64,000 nucleotides of DNA from Streptomyces sp. M41(2017) (GCF_002078175.1 NZ_MWFK01000002.1:1054001-1118000); one strand, 5' to 3'. Counted from the first letter of the stretch, positions 16,924 through 26,684 are shown. Made by a program: numbers and translations. Notes: generated by a model not told the origin, from the letters alone.

Positions 16924-18063
16924 ATGTACACAGCATCGTCCTCCGTGTCCGCTCCGCCCCGGTCGTCGCACTCCCGCCCGGTGGGCAGCGGCCCTTACCT
17001 CGACCCCGCGCGTCAGGCGGCTCCCGTACTCGGGGCCGGCCGGGCGCGGCGCGTGCCGGGGCTCGGCACCCAACCGCTCAGCGGGAGACTCGACTTGTCC
17101 GGCCCTCAGGGCGTCCAGTTGCGCGCGGCCATCGCGTCGGTGCACCGGATCTGTCCGGAGTTCGCTCCGGTCCAGGTGCTCAGGCGCAGCGGACGCTCCG
17201 TGCTCCTCGTCGGTACGACGGGACGCAGCACGGCCGTCGCCAAGTGTTTACTGGACCACTCCCCCGTCTGGGCCGAGCGGATCCGGCACGAAATAGCTGC
17301 TTACCGCTCGTTCGTCCGGCACCGCCCGCCCGTGCGGGTGCCCCGGCTGATCGCGGCGGACCCGGAGAACTGCACCCTGGTGATCGAGCGGATGCCCGGC
17401 CGGGTCGCGGCGCTCCAGCGGCACCCGGTCGAGGCCCCGCCCCGCGCGGACATCCGGGCGGCGCTGGGCGCCATCTGCCGGCTGAACGCCTGGCGGCCGC
17501 CGGCCGGTACGTTCAACGCCCCGCTGGACTACGCGGAGCGGATCTCCCGCTTCCACGAACTGGGCCTGCTCACGGACCGGGACATGGGAGACCTCCAGAA
17601 GCTCGTGCACGGCATCGCCGCCTCCTCGGGGCGCCAGGGCATGGGCCAGTTCTGCCACGGCGACGCCCTCCTGTCGAACATCCTGCTCTCACCGGCCGGT
17701 CCAGTGCTGGTGGACTGGGAGCACGCGGGCTGGTACCTGCCGGGCTACGACCTGGCGACCCTGTGGGCCGTCCTCGGCGACGCCCCCGTGGCGCGCCGTC
17801 AGATCAGCCAGCTCGCCCAGTCGGCGGGACCGGCGGCCCGGGACGCGTTCCTGGTCAACCTGATGCTCGTCCTGACCCGTGAGATCCGTACCTACGAGAC
17901 GGCCGTGCAGCGTTCCCTGCACGACCCGTCCCCGGCCGCACCGGGCCAGACCCCGCCGGCCGCCGCGCCGTCCGGCGAGGAACAGCGGCTGCTGCTCAGG
18001 CGGCTGCACGACGACTGCCAGATGGCCCGTCGGGCCGTACGCGCGGCGGTCGGCACTCGCTGA
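16924..18063 (+). CDS. Aminoglycoside phosphotransferase (APH)-fold protein
   Basis: A 379-residue kinase-like protein. A low-complexity Ser/Pro N-terminus (about 45 residues) precedes the APH/choline-kinase fold. Visible motifs are VAKCLLDHSPVWAERIRHEIAAYRSF (nucleotide Lys and Glu region), the catalytic loop FCHGDALLSNILL (Brenner-type HGDxxxxN) and the metal motif VLVDWEHAG. It is therefore likely an active small-molecule kinase, though nothing shows antibiotic resistance. The C-terminus has a Pro/Ala-rich insertion before a last helix. GAAGGGA lies before the ATG at 16924. It is divergent from the NsdA/B-type gene and ended by a 16-bp hairpin. Confidence 0.75.
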   Translation: MYTASSSVSAPPRSSHSRPVGSGPYLDPARQAAPVLGAGRARRVPGLGTQPLSGRLDLSGPQGVQLRAAIASVHRICPEFAPVQVLRRSGRSVLLVGTTGRSTAVAKCLLDHSPVWAERIRHEIAAYRSFVRHRPPVRVPRLIAADPENCTLVIERMPGRVAALQRHPVEAPPRADIRAALGAICRLNAWRPPAGTFNAPLDYAERISRFHELGLLTDRDMGDLQKLVHGIAASSGRQGMGQFCHGDALLSNILLSPAGPVLVDWEHAGWYLPGYDLATLWAVLGDAPVARRQISQLAQSAGPAARDAFLVNLMLVLTREIRTYETAVQRSLHDPSPAAPGQTPPAAAPSGEEQRLLLRRLHDDCQMARRAVRAAVGTR

Positions 18064-18070
18064 CCGGGAC

Positions 18071-18116
18071 GAGGGCCCGCGGAGCGGCACCGCACGGTGG
18101 CGCTCCGCGGGCCCTC
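18071..18116 (+). terminator. Strong terminator after the APH-fold gene
   Basis: GAGGGCCCGCGGAGCG (18071-18086) pairs with its exact complement CGCTCCGCGGGCCCTC (18101-18116); the enclosed bases can pair further. It starts 8 bases past the stop. Confidence 0.85.
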
Positions 18117-18328
18117 GGCATGTCCGGGCCTGCCGCTGTTCGGGTCATTGGTCCACGCCACTGATGCCGTGCAGGCGGGAGGGCCACCGCCGCGGAAACC
18201 TCCTCGCTCGGCGCTGACATGGGAAATCGCCCCGTCCTGCGCATGATTGACGGATCGTCCGGGAGCCGGTAGCACTGACGCGTTCGGCCCGCACGCCCCA
18301 CCGCGCTCGACCGTCCCAGGAGGCTGCA

Positions 18329-20296
18329 TTGCACCGGTCCGCCACCGATCCCCACGCCGGACACAGACGCGCCCGAAGGACAGCGGGGACCGTCGCCTCG
18401 GCGGCGCTGCTGCTGCCGTTGCTGGGCGCCGCTCCCGCGAGCTCCGCCGCCGAGGTGCCCGAGGCCGCAGGGCTGCAGCAGGCCTTCGCCGGCGCGGCCC
18501 GCGAGTACCACGTACCGCAGAGCGTGCTGCTCGCCGTGTCCTATCTGCAGTCCCGCTGGGACACGCACTCCGGTGCCCCGAGTGTCAGCGGCGGCTACGG
18601 CCCCATGCACCTGACCGACGCCCGGACGGCGATCGCCGGGTCGCCGCACCACAGCGACGGCACGGAGGACGCCCGCGGCGACAGCTCGCGCTCGGCGCTG
18701 CTGCCGGACACGAAGGTACCCACGGACGCCGAACTCCCGGCGCGCCTGAAGACGTTGACGAAGGCGGCCGGTCTCACCGGGCTCTCCGCGGAGCGACTGC
18801 GCACGGACGCGGCGGCGAACGTCGAGGGCGGCGCCGCCCTGCTCGCCGCCGCACAGCGGGACCTGGGCCGGCCGCTGAGCGCGGACCCGGCCGACTGGTA
18901 CGGGGCGGTGGCGCGCTTCTCGGGGGCCGACGACAGCTCCACGGCGGCGACGTACGCCGACGACGTGTACGCGGTGCTGCGGAGCGGTGAGTCGCGCACG
19001 ACGGACTCCGGTCAGCGGGTCGCGATCGCGGCGCAGCCGGAGCTGAGCCCGGACACGGCGCAGCTGCGCGGCGCCGGGCTGCGGACGGCCTCCGCCGACG
19101 GCACCGAGTGCCCGAGGACCGTGTCGTGCGAGTGGATCCCTGCTCCGTACGAGGAGTTCGGGGACGGTGACTACGGCAACCACGACCTGGGCGACCGGCC
19201 GGCGTCGGAGAGCATCAAGTACATCGTCATCCACGACACGGAGGGGACCTGGGACGGGGTGCTGAACCTCGTCCAGGACCCGACCTACGTGTCGTGGAAC
19301 TACACGCTGCGCTCGACCGACGGTCATATCGCCCAGCACGTGAAGGCCAAGGACGTGGCCTGGCACGCGGGCAACTGGTACGTCAACGCGAAGTCGATCG
19401 GTCTGGAGCACGAGGGCTTCCTCACCTCGCCGGACGCCTGGTACACCGAGGAGATGTACCGGGCCTCGGCGCGCCTGGTGCGGTACCTGTCCGCGAAGTA
19501 CTCGATCCCGCTGGACCGGCAGCACATCCTCGGTCACGACAACGTGCCGGGACCGACCACGTCGACGATCCCGGGCATGCACACGGACCCGGGCCCGTAC
19601 TGGGACTGGCAGCACTACTTCACCCTGCTCGGGCACCCCTTCCACCGCACGCTCGCGAAGAGCGGCTCGCTGGTGACGGTGCTGCCCGACTTCGCGAAGA
19701 ACCAGCCGGTGTACACCGGCTGCGTCACGAAGGACGTGCCCTGTGCCCCGCACGGCTCCAGCGAGGTGCGGCTCTACTCCCAGCCGGACGAGACCTCGCC
19801 GCTGATCAAGGACGTCGGCCTCTATCCGAGCGGTGCGGCCTCGACGATCGACGTGAACGACCTGGCCTCGCGCGTCTCCACCGGGCAGCGCTACGCGGTG
19901 GCCGAGCGTGCCGGTGACTGGACGGCGATCTGGTACCTGGGCCAGAAGGCCTGGTTCAAGAACCCGAAGAAGCAGCCGACCGCGGTGACCGCGTCGGGCC
20001 CGGTCGTGACGCCCAAGGCAGGTCTCACGGAGGTCCCGGTGTACGGGAGGGCGTACCCGGAGGCGGCGGCCTACCCGGCGGGCGTCCCCGTCCAGGCGGT
20101 CTCGCCGCTGCCCTACAAGATCCTCGCGGGCCAGCGGTACGCGGCCGGTGACAAGGTGCCGGGCGAGTACTTCTTCTCCCCGACCTTCGATACGACGGGG
20201 CACAAGGTCGTGATCGGCAAGGACATGTACTACGAGATCCAGTACGGACACCGGGTGGAGTTCGTGCGGGCCGCGGACGTCGATCTGATCCGGTAG
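18329..20296 (+). CDS. Secreted N-acetylmuramoyl-L-alanine amidase with lysozyme-like N-terminal region
   Basis: A 655-residue exported cell-wall hydrolase. A TTG at 18329 is chosen because AGGAGG lies six bases upstream; no ATG or GTG fits as well. The signal peptide ends SSAAE near residue 41. Residues 45-100 (QQAFAGAAREYHVPQSVLLAVSYLQSRWD ... GGYGPMHLTDA) resemble a soluble-lytic-transglycosylase fold. The Amidase_2 zinc domain (about 290-430) shows YIVIHDTEGTW, VAWHAGNWYVNAKSIGLEHEG and the HTDPG motif, giving the His/His zinc ligands. The C-terminal third has SH3-like strands that could bind the wall. It is followed by a perfect hairpin. Confidence 0.88.
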   Translation: MHRSATDPHAGHRRARRTAGTVASAALLLPLLGAAPASSAAEVPEAAGLQQAFAGAAREYHVPQSVLLAVSYLQSRWDTHSGAPSVSGGYGPMHLTDARTAIAGSPHHSDGTEDARGDSSRSALLPDTKVPTDAELPARLKTLTKAAGLTGLSAERLRTDAAANVEGGAALLAAAQRDLGRPLSADPADWYGAVARFSGADDSSTAATYADDVYAVLRSGESRTTDSGQRVAIAAQPELSPDTAQLRGAGLRTASADGTECPRTVSCEWIPAPYEEFGDGDYGNHDLGDRPASESIKYIVIHDTEGTWDGVLNLVQDPTYVSWNYTLRSTDGHIAQHVKAKDVAWHAGNWYVNAKSIGLEHEGFLTSPDAWYTEEMYRASARLVRYLSAKYSIPLDRQHILGHDNVPGPTTSTIPGMHTDPGPYWDWQHYFTLLGHPFHRTLAKSGSLVTVLPDFAKNQPVYTGCVTKDVPCAPHGSSEVRLYSQPDETSPLIKDVGLYPSGAASTIDVNDLASRVSTGQRYAVAERAGDWTAIWYLGQKAWFKNPKKQPTAVTASGPVVTPKAGLTEVPVYGRAYPEAAAYPAGVPVQAVSPLPYKILAGQRYAAGDKVPGEYFFSPTFDTTGHKVVIGKDMYYEIQYGHRVEFVRAADVDLIR

Positions 20297-20322
20297 CCGT
20301 ATCCGTCGTTCTGTCCGTCCTT

Positions 20323-20358
20323 CCGGGGCCGGGCCCGCGCGTGCGGGCCCGGCCCCGG
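20323..20358 (+). terminator. 16-bp perfect hairpin terminator
   Basis: CCGGGGCCGGGCCCGC, loop GCGT, then the exact complement, 27 bases past the amidase stop. Confidence 0.85.
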
Positions 20359-20517
20359 TGTTCTCCCGACGGTGATGACCGGGGCAACCGACCAGGGAAT
20401 GTGCCCGCGAGATCAGGTTCGGCCGGGCTCGGGCCAGTAAACGACATGTCGCCCCCTCGGGGGTCCGTGTGCGCTGGGATGGGCCGAATCACGTCAAGCG
20501 GCACATCTGGGGCGGAC

Positions 20518-22836
20518 ATGGGCGACTTCGTCAAAGGGACTTCAACGCGTCCCGCCGATTCGGCGGACCCGGGGCGGTGCCAGTGCGGCGGCGATCCGCC
20601 CGGCACCGTGCCGGCCGGTGCGGAGGAACGGTTCCGTGGGCTGCTGGAGGCGGCGCCGGACGCGATGGTCATCGTCGACGACACCGGCACCATCCGCCTC
20701 GTCAACGCCCAGACCGAAGCCCTCTTCGGCTACCGACGCGAAGAACTCCTCGGCCACCCCGTCGAACTCCTCGTCCCCGGCCGCTTCCGCGCCCACCACA
20801 CCCTGCACCGCGACGGATACGCCGCCAACCGGCAGGTCCGCCCCATGGGCGCCGAACTCGAACTCCACGGCCTCCGCAAGAACGGCACCGAGTTCCCCGT
20901 CGAGATCAGCCTCAGCCCCCTGGAAACAGCCGACGGCCTCCTCGTCTCCGCCGCCGTCCGCGACGTCAGCGACCGCAAGGCCGCCGAGGAACGGTTCCGA
21001 GGGCTGCTGGAGGCGGCGCCGGACGCGATGGTCATCGTCGACGACACCGGCACCATCCGCCTCGTCAACGCCCAGACCGAAGCCCTCTTCGGCTACCGAC
21101 GCGAAGAACTCCTCGGCCACCCCGTCGAACTCCTCGTCCCCGGCCGCTTCCGCGCCCACCACACCCTGCACCGCGACGGATACGCCGCCAACCGGCAGGT
21201 CCGCCCCATGGGCGCCGAACTCGAACTCCACGGCCTCCGCAAGAACGGCACCGAGTTCCCCGTCGAGATCAGCCTCAGCCCCCTGGAAACAGCCGACGGC
21301 CTCCTCGTCTCCGCCGCCGTCCGCGACGTCAGCGACCGCAAGCGCGCCGAGGCCCGGATCAACGAGCTGGCCGGCCTGGTGGAGTCGTCGCAGGACGCGA
21401 TCCTCGCCAAGACCCTCGACGGCGAGATCACCTACTGGAACGCGGCGGCCCAGCGGCTGTACGGCTACCCACGGGCCGAGGTGATGGGCCGGCACGTGTC
21501 GCTGCTGGCCACCACGGAACGTCGGGAGGAGATCGACACGTTGCTGGACCGATTGCGCCGCGGCGAGAAGGTCGAGCACTTCGAGACGCTGCGGCTGACC
21601 CGCTCGGGCGATCTGCTGGACGTGGACATCACCCTGTGGCCGACGCGCGCCCCGGACGGCTCGGTCGTCGGCGCGTGTGCCATCGTCCGGGACATCAGCG
21701 ACCGCAAGAAGGCGGAGGAGGAACTGACGTTCCTCTACGAGCAGCAGCGGCACATCGCGCTGACGCTCCAGCGCAGCCTCATGGGCACGCCGCCCGCGAT
21801 CCCGGGGCTGACCACCGCGAGCCGCTACCGGCCCGCCACGCAGGGAGCGGGGGTGGGTGGCGACTGGTTCGACCTGATCCCGCTGGGCGCCGGCCGGGTC
21901 GGTGTGCTGATCGGCGACGTGATGGGGCGCGGCCTGGAGGCCGCCGCGGTGATGGGGCAGCTGCGGTCGGCGGCGCACGCGCTCGCCAAGACGGGGATGC
22001 AGCCGCGGCAGCTGATGCAGTCCCTGGAGACGGTCGTCGGCGATCTTGACGTGCCCGACCAGCTGGTGACCTGCTGCTACGTGGTGATCTCCGCGGACGC
22101 CGGAGAGGTGACGGTCTGCTCGGCGGGCCATCTGCCGACCCTGGTGGCCTTGCCGGGCAGCGGCGCCCACCAGCTGGAGACCCCGGTGAACGCGCCCCTC
22201 GGTGTCGGTGACGTCCTCTACGAGCAGGCCACCGCGGTGATACCTCCCGGGGCCACCCTCGTCCTGTACACCGACGGTCTGATCGAGACGCCCGGTACCG
22301 ACATCGAGGACCAGCTCGGCCGGCTGACCGCGACCCTGGCGGACCTGTTCGCCAGCGCGCCCGATCTGGAGGTGGCGGCGGACCGGGTGCTGGCGGCGCT
22401 GCTGCCGGACGCGGAGGGGCACAACGACGACGTGACCCTGCTCCTCACCCGGCTGCCCGACGCGCCCCTGGCCACGGCCGCCATCGACCTGCCGGCCGTG
22501 CCCGAGTCCGTGCCGGAGGGCCGCGCCTTCCTCAGCAAGGCGCTGACCTCGTGGGACTGCGCGCCGACCGCGGACGACGCACGGCTGCTGCTGTCGGAGG
22601 TCCTCACCAACGCCGTCCAGCACGCGCACGGGCCCATCGGCCTGCACGTGTGCCGCACCACCACGGAGCTGACCGTGGAGATCAGCGACCACAGCACCCA
22701 TCTTCCGCGGCCCCGGGCGGCCGCGGAGGACGAGGAGTCGGGGCGGGGTCTGATCCTGGTGCGCGCGCTCGCCGACGACTGGGGGGTCCGGCCGACGGAG
22801 GCGGGCAAGACGACGTGGTTCACCCTCAAGCTGTGA
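20518..22836 (+). CDS. Triple-PAS PP2C phosphatase with C-terminal HATPase (RsbU/RsbW-like)
   Basis: A 772-residue signalling protein. PAS domains 1 and 2 (about residues 36-154 and 157-275) are identical in sequence. A third, diverged PAS lies at about 283-400. The SpoIIE/PP2C domain (about 430-640) carries VGGDWFDLIPLGAGRVGVLIGDVMGRG and the metal site HNDDVTLL. The C-terminal anti-sigma-type HATPase_c domain has LLLSEVLTNAVQHAH and ESGRGLILVRALADDWG. It likely senses a redox or ligand signal and both phosphorylates and dephosphorylates sigma-regulator partners. The ATG at 20518 follows GGGGCGG; in-frame ATGs at 20479 and 20446 are alternatives. It is convergent with the next gene at 21 bases. 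Confidence 0.88.
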   Translation: MGDFVKGTSTRPADSADPGRCQCGGDPPGTVPAGAEERFRGLLEAAPDAMVIVDDTGTIRLVNAQTEALFGYRREELLGHPVELLVPGRFRAHHTLHRDGYAANRQVRPMGAELELHGLRKNGTEFPVEISLSPLETADGLLVSAAVRDVSDRKAAEERFRGLLEAAPDAMVIVDDTGTIRLVNAQTEALFGYRREELLGHPVELLVPGRFRAHHTLHRDGYAANRQVRPMGAELELHGLRKNGTEFPVEISLSPLETADGLLVSAAVRDVSDRKRAEARINELAGLVESSQDAILAKTLDGEITYWNAAAQRLYGYPRAEVMGRHVSLLATTERREEIDTLLDRLRRGEKVEHFETLRLTRSGDLLDVDITLWPTRAPDGSVVGACAIVRDISDRKKAEEELTFLYEQQRHIALTLQRSLMGTPPAIPGLTTASRYRPATQGAGVGGDWFDLIPLGAGRVGVLIGDVMGRGLEAAAVMGQLRSAAHALAKTGMQPRQLMQSLETVVGDLDVPDQLVTCCYVVISADAGEVTVCSAGHLPTLVALPGSGAHQLETPVNAPLGVGDVLYEQATAVIPPGATLVLYTDGLIETPGTDIEDQLGRLTATLADLFASAPDLEVAADRVLAALLPDAEGHNDDVTLLLTRLPDAPLATAAIDLPAVPESVPEGRAFLSKALTSWDCAPTADDARLLLSEVLTNAVQHAHGPIGLHVCRTTTELTVEISDHSTHLPRPRAAAEDEESGRGLILVRALADDWGVRPTEAGKTTWFTLKL
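20623..21342 (+). repeat. Near-perfect tandem duplication of a PAS domain
   Basis: The block 20623-20979 recurs at 20986-21342 (offset 363 bp, 121 codons) with a single silent difference (T20637 versus A21000) over 357 bases by direct comparison. The copies encode identical protein. The third PAS of the same gene is not part of the repeat. Confidence 0.95.
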
Positions 22837-22857
22837 CGCGGGGAGGGGTGTTCGGCC

Positions 22858-23355
22858 TCAGCCCTGCTGGAAGAGCTCCGCGGGCAGCGGCTTGAGCAGC
22901 GCGTAGAGGTCGTCGGAGATCGGGCGGTCCCAGGCGGCGATGGTCACCAGGACGTTGTCGCTGCGGTCGAACTGGACGCAGGAGATACGCGTCTCGGAGA
23001 GCTTCAGGCGGCGCACGATGAGCAGGTTGTCGCCCTGCATCACGGGCATGTCCTCGGCGCCGGTGACGGTGACCTCCTCGTCGTTCTCCAGCGCGATCAG
23101 CAGCTGGGCTACCTCGAAGGGGACCTCGCCCTCGGCGACGTCGCGGGCCGGGGAGCCCTCCGGCAGGTTGCCGATGATCATCGCGGGGCCGCGGCCGCCG
23201 AACAGGTCGTACCGCAGGAAGACGCCCTGACAGCTGCCGTCCGGAGCGGGCAGCAGGCCCGCGCCGAGGTTGCCCGGCCAGTCGCCCGGGTCCATGGCCA
23301 GAACGTCGAAGTCGGGCCCGGCGGGCGTGGCGCTGCGGCGGCGGAGGAAGGACAT
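22858..23355 (-). CDS. Conserved hypothetical protein
   Basis: A 165-residue protein I cannot assign to a named family. It is soluble, acidic in the middle and has no signal peptide or membrane segment. Notable stretches are FDVLAMDPGDWPGNLGAGLL, QGVFLRYDLFGGRGPAMIIGNLP and VAQLLIALENDEEVTV; the composition is that of a compact alpha/beta domain. The ATG at 23355 has no ribosome-binding site, but TACCAT lies about 8-13 bases upstream and could be a -10 box of a leaderless transcript. It is convergent with the PAS/PP2C gene at only 21 bases. Confidence 0.6.
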   Translation of the reverse strand: MSFLRRRSATPAGPDFDVLAMDPGDWPGNLGAGLLPAPDGSCQGVFLRYDLFGGRGPAMIIGNLPEGSPARDVAEGEVPFEVAQLLIALENDEEVTVTGAEDMPVMQGDNLLIVRRLKLSETRISCVQFDRSDNVLVTIAAWDRPISDDLYALLKPLPAELFQQG

Positions 23356-23539
23356 GCCGCAATGGTACGTGCCCGGGGGGCGCACCGGGTCCCGTGGGCG
23401 CCGCCCGCTCGGACCCGGGAGCGACGCCTCCCGTCACCGGGCGCACCGCGGTTTCCGGCCGCACCGCACGGCGCCGCGCGGGACCCCTCGCCGGGCGCCG
23501 CCGCCTCGGGTCGCGCCGGTCCCCCGCCGGCCGTTCGCG

Positions 23540-26431
23540 TCAGGACGTGGCCTGCTCCCGGAGGGCGGCGGCGAGCCCGGTGCGGTCCGTGCCGACCTTG
23601 CGGTAGACCGCCGACAGCAGCCGGACGACGGCCTGCTCGTCGATCCGCAGTTCCTTCGCGACCTGGGCCGGGGTCCGGTCCGTCGCGGTCAGCGCGGCGG
23701 CGGCACGCTCGCGGGCGGTCAGGGTGTCCGTCTCGGTGCTGTGCAGGCGGCGGGGCCGCAGTCCCGCGTTCGCCAGCTCCTCACGGGCCGCGCCGACCAG
23801 TCCGTCGGCACCGCACTGGACGGCCGCGTCAAGGCCGCGGTAGAGGTGCTCGGCGGCTTCCTTGGGACGTCCCGCGCGGCGCAGTTCGGTCCCGAGGTCG
23901 ACCAGCGCGCGGGCCAGTTCGTACGCGGCCGGGGAGCGCTCCAGGTGGCCGACCGACTCTTCGAGCAGGCTGACACGGTCCGGAACCGGGGACACCTCCG
24001 CCGCCGCGCGCAGCGCCTGGCCGATCGCCGAGGGCGCGCCGTACTGACGGGCCCGCTGCACCGCGTCGAGGGCCGTGACGACGGCGCGCTCGGGGGCGTC
24101 ATGGCTCTCGGCGCGGGCGAGGTGGAGCTGCCAGGGACACCAGGAGGGGTTGCGCATGCCGCGTTCGTCGAGCCGGCGGCCCGCGGAGGCGAGCTCGACG
24201 GCCGCCTCCTTGGCGAGGCCGCGGGCGAGCAGGAGTTCGCCGTACACGGTCTGGGCGTCGGGGAAGGTGACGGCGGCCGGGAAGGGCGCGCGCAGCGCGT
24301 AGTGCTCGCCGGCGCGGGTGGCCTCCTCGACCCGGCCGCGGGCCAGCAGGACCTGGACGAGCGTGCCCACCGCGTACCAGTGGACGGGGGTGCCGGGCCC
24401 GACGCGTTCGGCGAGCCGGAGGCCGGCGCGGACGAAGTCCTCCGCCTCGGCGAGGCGGCCGCGGCGGAAGCGGACGTAGCCGAGGATCGTGTAGCCGAAG
24501 GAGAGATGGGCGCCGTGCCAGCCCTGGGTCTCGAAGTCGGCGATGCCGGTGGCGAAGAGCTCCTCCGTGCGGCCCGGCCGGTCGGCGTACATGAAGGTCA
24601 TCGCGACGAGCACCGGGACCTCGAAACCGCGGTCGGCCTCGGCCCAGCCCAGGCCGCCGGCGAGGGCTCGTTCGGCGTGATGGAGGGCGACCTGGGCGGG
24701 TTCGCCGCGCAGGGTGGCGTCCCAGGCGCGCAGCCCGATGACGTAGCGCTCGGTGAGGTCACGGCCGGTGAGCCGGTCGGCGAGGCGGGCCAGCCGGCGG
24801 GAGCGGGCGGGCGAGTCGGGCTCGTCGGCGCGGAAGGCGTCCCACATGAACTGCTCGGACTGCATGCGCAGCCGCACCCGGGCGTCGCCGGTGACGCGGA
24901 TCTCGCCGTCGAGGGTCTCGGAGGCCTCGGCGAGCCGGTCGCTGTGCGCGAGGACCTGGGAGAGGCGGTAGACGATGTTGTGGCGCAGCTCGGGGTCGGC
25001 GATGGGTTCTTCGAGCGCCGCGCGCAGGTGGTTGACCGTGTTCGCCGGCTCGGTGAGCAGGGAGGCGCAGCCCAGTTCGTACAGGACGGCGGCCCGCTCG
25101 GCGGGCGGCGGCGGTTCGCGCAGGGCGCGGGCGAGACAGCGGCGGGCGGCGTCGGGGGCTCCGGCGCGCTGGGTCTCGCGGGCAGCGGCGCGCAGCTGCT
25201 GGACGATCCAGGCGTCGCCGTCGGGGTGGGTCTCCATGAGGTGGCGCGCGGCGGCGGCCGGGCCGAGTCCTTCGTCGATCACGCACCAGGCGGCCTGGCC
25301 GTGCAGGGCGACGCGCACGGCGCCGGGGATGTCGCGGTAGACGGCGGTGGCGATGAGCGGGTGCACGAACTCCAGGGGGTCGGCGCCGGTGAGGATGCGG
25401 GCGGTGCGCAGGGCGTCCGCCGCGTCGGCGGCCTCCTCGGGACCGAGTCCGGCGACGGCGGCGGCGAGCGCGGGCCGGATCTCCGTGCCCAGTACGGCGC
25501 AGGCCCAGGCGAAGCGGACGGTCGCGGTGCCGAGGCGTTCGAGACGGGCGATGAGGCCGCTGCCCTTGACGGCGGCGGCGAGGTCCCGCAGCAGGTGCGC
25601 GCCGTCCTCGGTCGGGTTCAGCCCCCGGTCGCGGACCTTGGCGGTCAGCTCGACGGCCTCGAAGGGGTTGCCCGCGGTGACCGCCCAGCACTCGCGGCAG
25701 AACGCGTCGTCGGCCTGGGTGCCGAGGTCCTCGCGGACGAGCCGGGCGACGGCCGCCGCGCTGAGTGGTTCGAGCCCGATGGGACGCTGGCCGGCACGGC
25801 CGGGCAGGCTCCTGAACGCCTCGGCGTGTTCGGGGAGTTCGTCGGGCCGGTAGGCGACGACGACGAGCAGCGGGAGTTGGTCGGCGCGGGGTGCGAACGC
25901 GGCGAGCCAGCTGAGGGATTCGGCGTCGGCCCAGTGCGCGTCGTCCAGGACGAGCACCATCGGGGCCCGCTGTACGGCGAGGTGGGTGAGGATCCAGTCG
26001 AGGCCCGCGCGCAGTCCCTGCTGGTCGGGCGGGGCGCCTTCGGAGGGAGCGCAGAGACCGAGTGCGGGGCCCACGATCGCGTACCAACTGCCCAGCGTCG
26101 CGCGGAGTTCGGCCTCGGAGAGGCCGGCGAACTCCGGCTGGAGGAGCTGGCGGGCGACATGGAAGGCGACGCGCTGCTCCTGCTCGCCGCCGCGCGCGCT
26201 CAGGACGGTGCAGCCCTTGGCGGCGGAGCGGCGGCGCACCTCGGTGAGGAGGGTCGTCTTGCCGATGCCGGCGTGGCCCGCGAAGGACAGCAGTGCTCCG
26301 CGGGAACGGCCGGGCGGTTCCCCGGTGTTCCTGTGCGGTCCGGCGAGATCGCTCAACGCCTCGTCCACGGCGGACAGTTCGCTCTCGCGCTCGAAGAGCG
26401 TACGACGGCCACGCAGGCTGCGCTGCCCCAT
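23540..26431 (-). CDS. Large AAA-ATPase LuxR-family regulator (LAL type)
   Basis: A 963-residue LAL/MalT-like regulator. The Walker A motif GHAGIGKT lies at about 52-59, with a Walker B strand MVLVLDDAHWADAESL near 150. A long TPR-like helical region fills 330-880, with many Ala-rich repeats. The C-terminal HTH (about 895-955: ETDTLTARERAAAALTATDRTPAQVAKELRIDEQAVVRLLSAVYRKVGT) is a somewhat diverged LuxR domain. LAL proteins typically activate catabolic or antibiotic genes after binding a ligand; the target here is unknown. ATG 26431 has AGGGGG five bases upstream and is preferred over GTG 26437. Confidence 0.85.
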   Translation of the reverse strand: MGQRSLRGRRTLFERESELSAVDEALSDLAGPHRNTGEPPGRSRGALLSFAGHAGIGKTTLLTEVRRRSAAKGCTVLSARGGEQEQRVAFHVARQLLQPEFAGLSEAELRATLGSWYAIVGPALGLCAPSEGAPPDQQGLRAGLDWILTHLAVQRAPMVLVLDDAHWADAESLSWLAAFAPRADQLPLLVVVAYRPDELPEHAEAFRSLPGRAGQRPIGLEPLSAAAVARLVREDLGTQADDAFCRECWAVTAGNPFEAVELTAKVRDRGLNPTEDGAHLLRDLAAAVKGSGLIARLERLGTATVRFAWACAVLGTEIRPALAAAVAGLGPEEAADAADALRTARILTGADPLEFVHPLIATAVYRDIPGAVRVALHGQAAWCVIDEGLGPAAAARHLMETHPDGDAWIVQQLRAAARETQRAGAPDAARRCLARALREPPPPAERAAVLYELGCASLLTEPANTVNHLRAALEEPIADPELRHNIVYRLSQVLAHSDRLAEASETLDGEIRVTGDARVRLRMQSEQFMWDAFRADEPDSPARSRRLARLADRLTGRDLTERYVIGLRAWDATLRGEPAQVALHHAERALAGGLGWAEADRGFEVPVLVAMTFMYADRPGRTEELFATGIADFETQGWHGAHLSFGYTILGYVRFRRGRLAEAEDFVRAGLRLAERVGPGTPVHWYAVGTLVQVLLARGRVEEATRAGEHYALRAPFPAAVTFPDAQTVYGELLLARGLAKEAAVELASAGRRLDERGMRNPSWCPWQLHLARAESHDAPERAVVTALDAVQRARQYGAPSAIGQALRAAAEVSPVPDRVSLLEESVGHLERSPAAYELARALVDLGTELRRAGRPKEAAEHLYRGLDAAVQCGADGLVGAAREELANAGLRPRRLHSTETDTLTARERAAAALTATDRTPAQVAKELRIDEQAVVRLLSAVYRKVGTDRTGLAAALREQATS

Positions 26432-26623
26432 GATCACCCCCTGATCACGGTCGCGCCCGCGCGGCGATGCGGATGCGTACCGTGACCTCCAGGCACCTCA
26501 GCGTACGCCGGGATCATCGGTGGGGCAGCCTGTTCGAGCGCTCCTGCTCAGGGAACCTTTTCGCGGGCGCACGCGGGCGGCGGGAGGGAGACGCGCGGCC
26601 CGCGGTGCGGGCGCGACGGGAAC

Positions 26624-26665
26624 GTCCTCCGCCGCTCCCCGCCGGGGTCCGGGGACGGGGAGGAC
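26624..26665 (-). terminator. Candidate terminator of the DUF397 gene
   Basis: GTCCTCC (26624-26630) and GGAGGAC (26659-26665) pair around a GC-rich loop that can fold further, starting 19 bases beyond the stop. Confidence 0.4.
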
Positions 26666-26684
26666 AGGGTCCGGCGGTGTCGGT

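Noticed and set aside
16924..18063. Aminoglycoside resistance gene
   Set aside because: Only the APH fold and catalytic loop are shown; it lies divergent from a developmental regulator and has no resistance-linked context.
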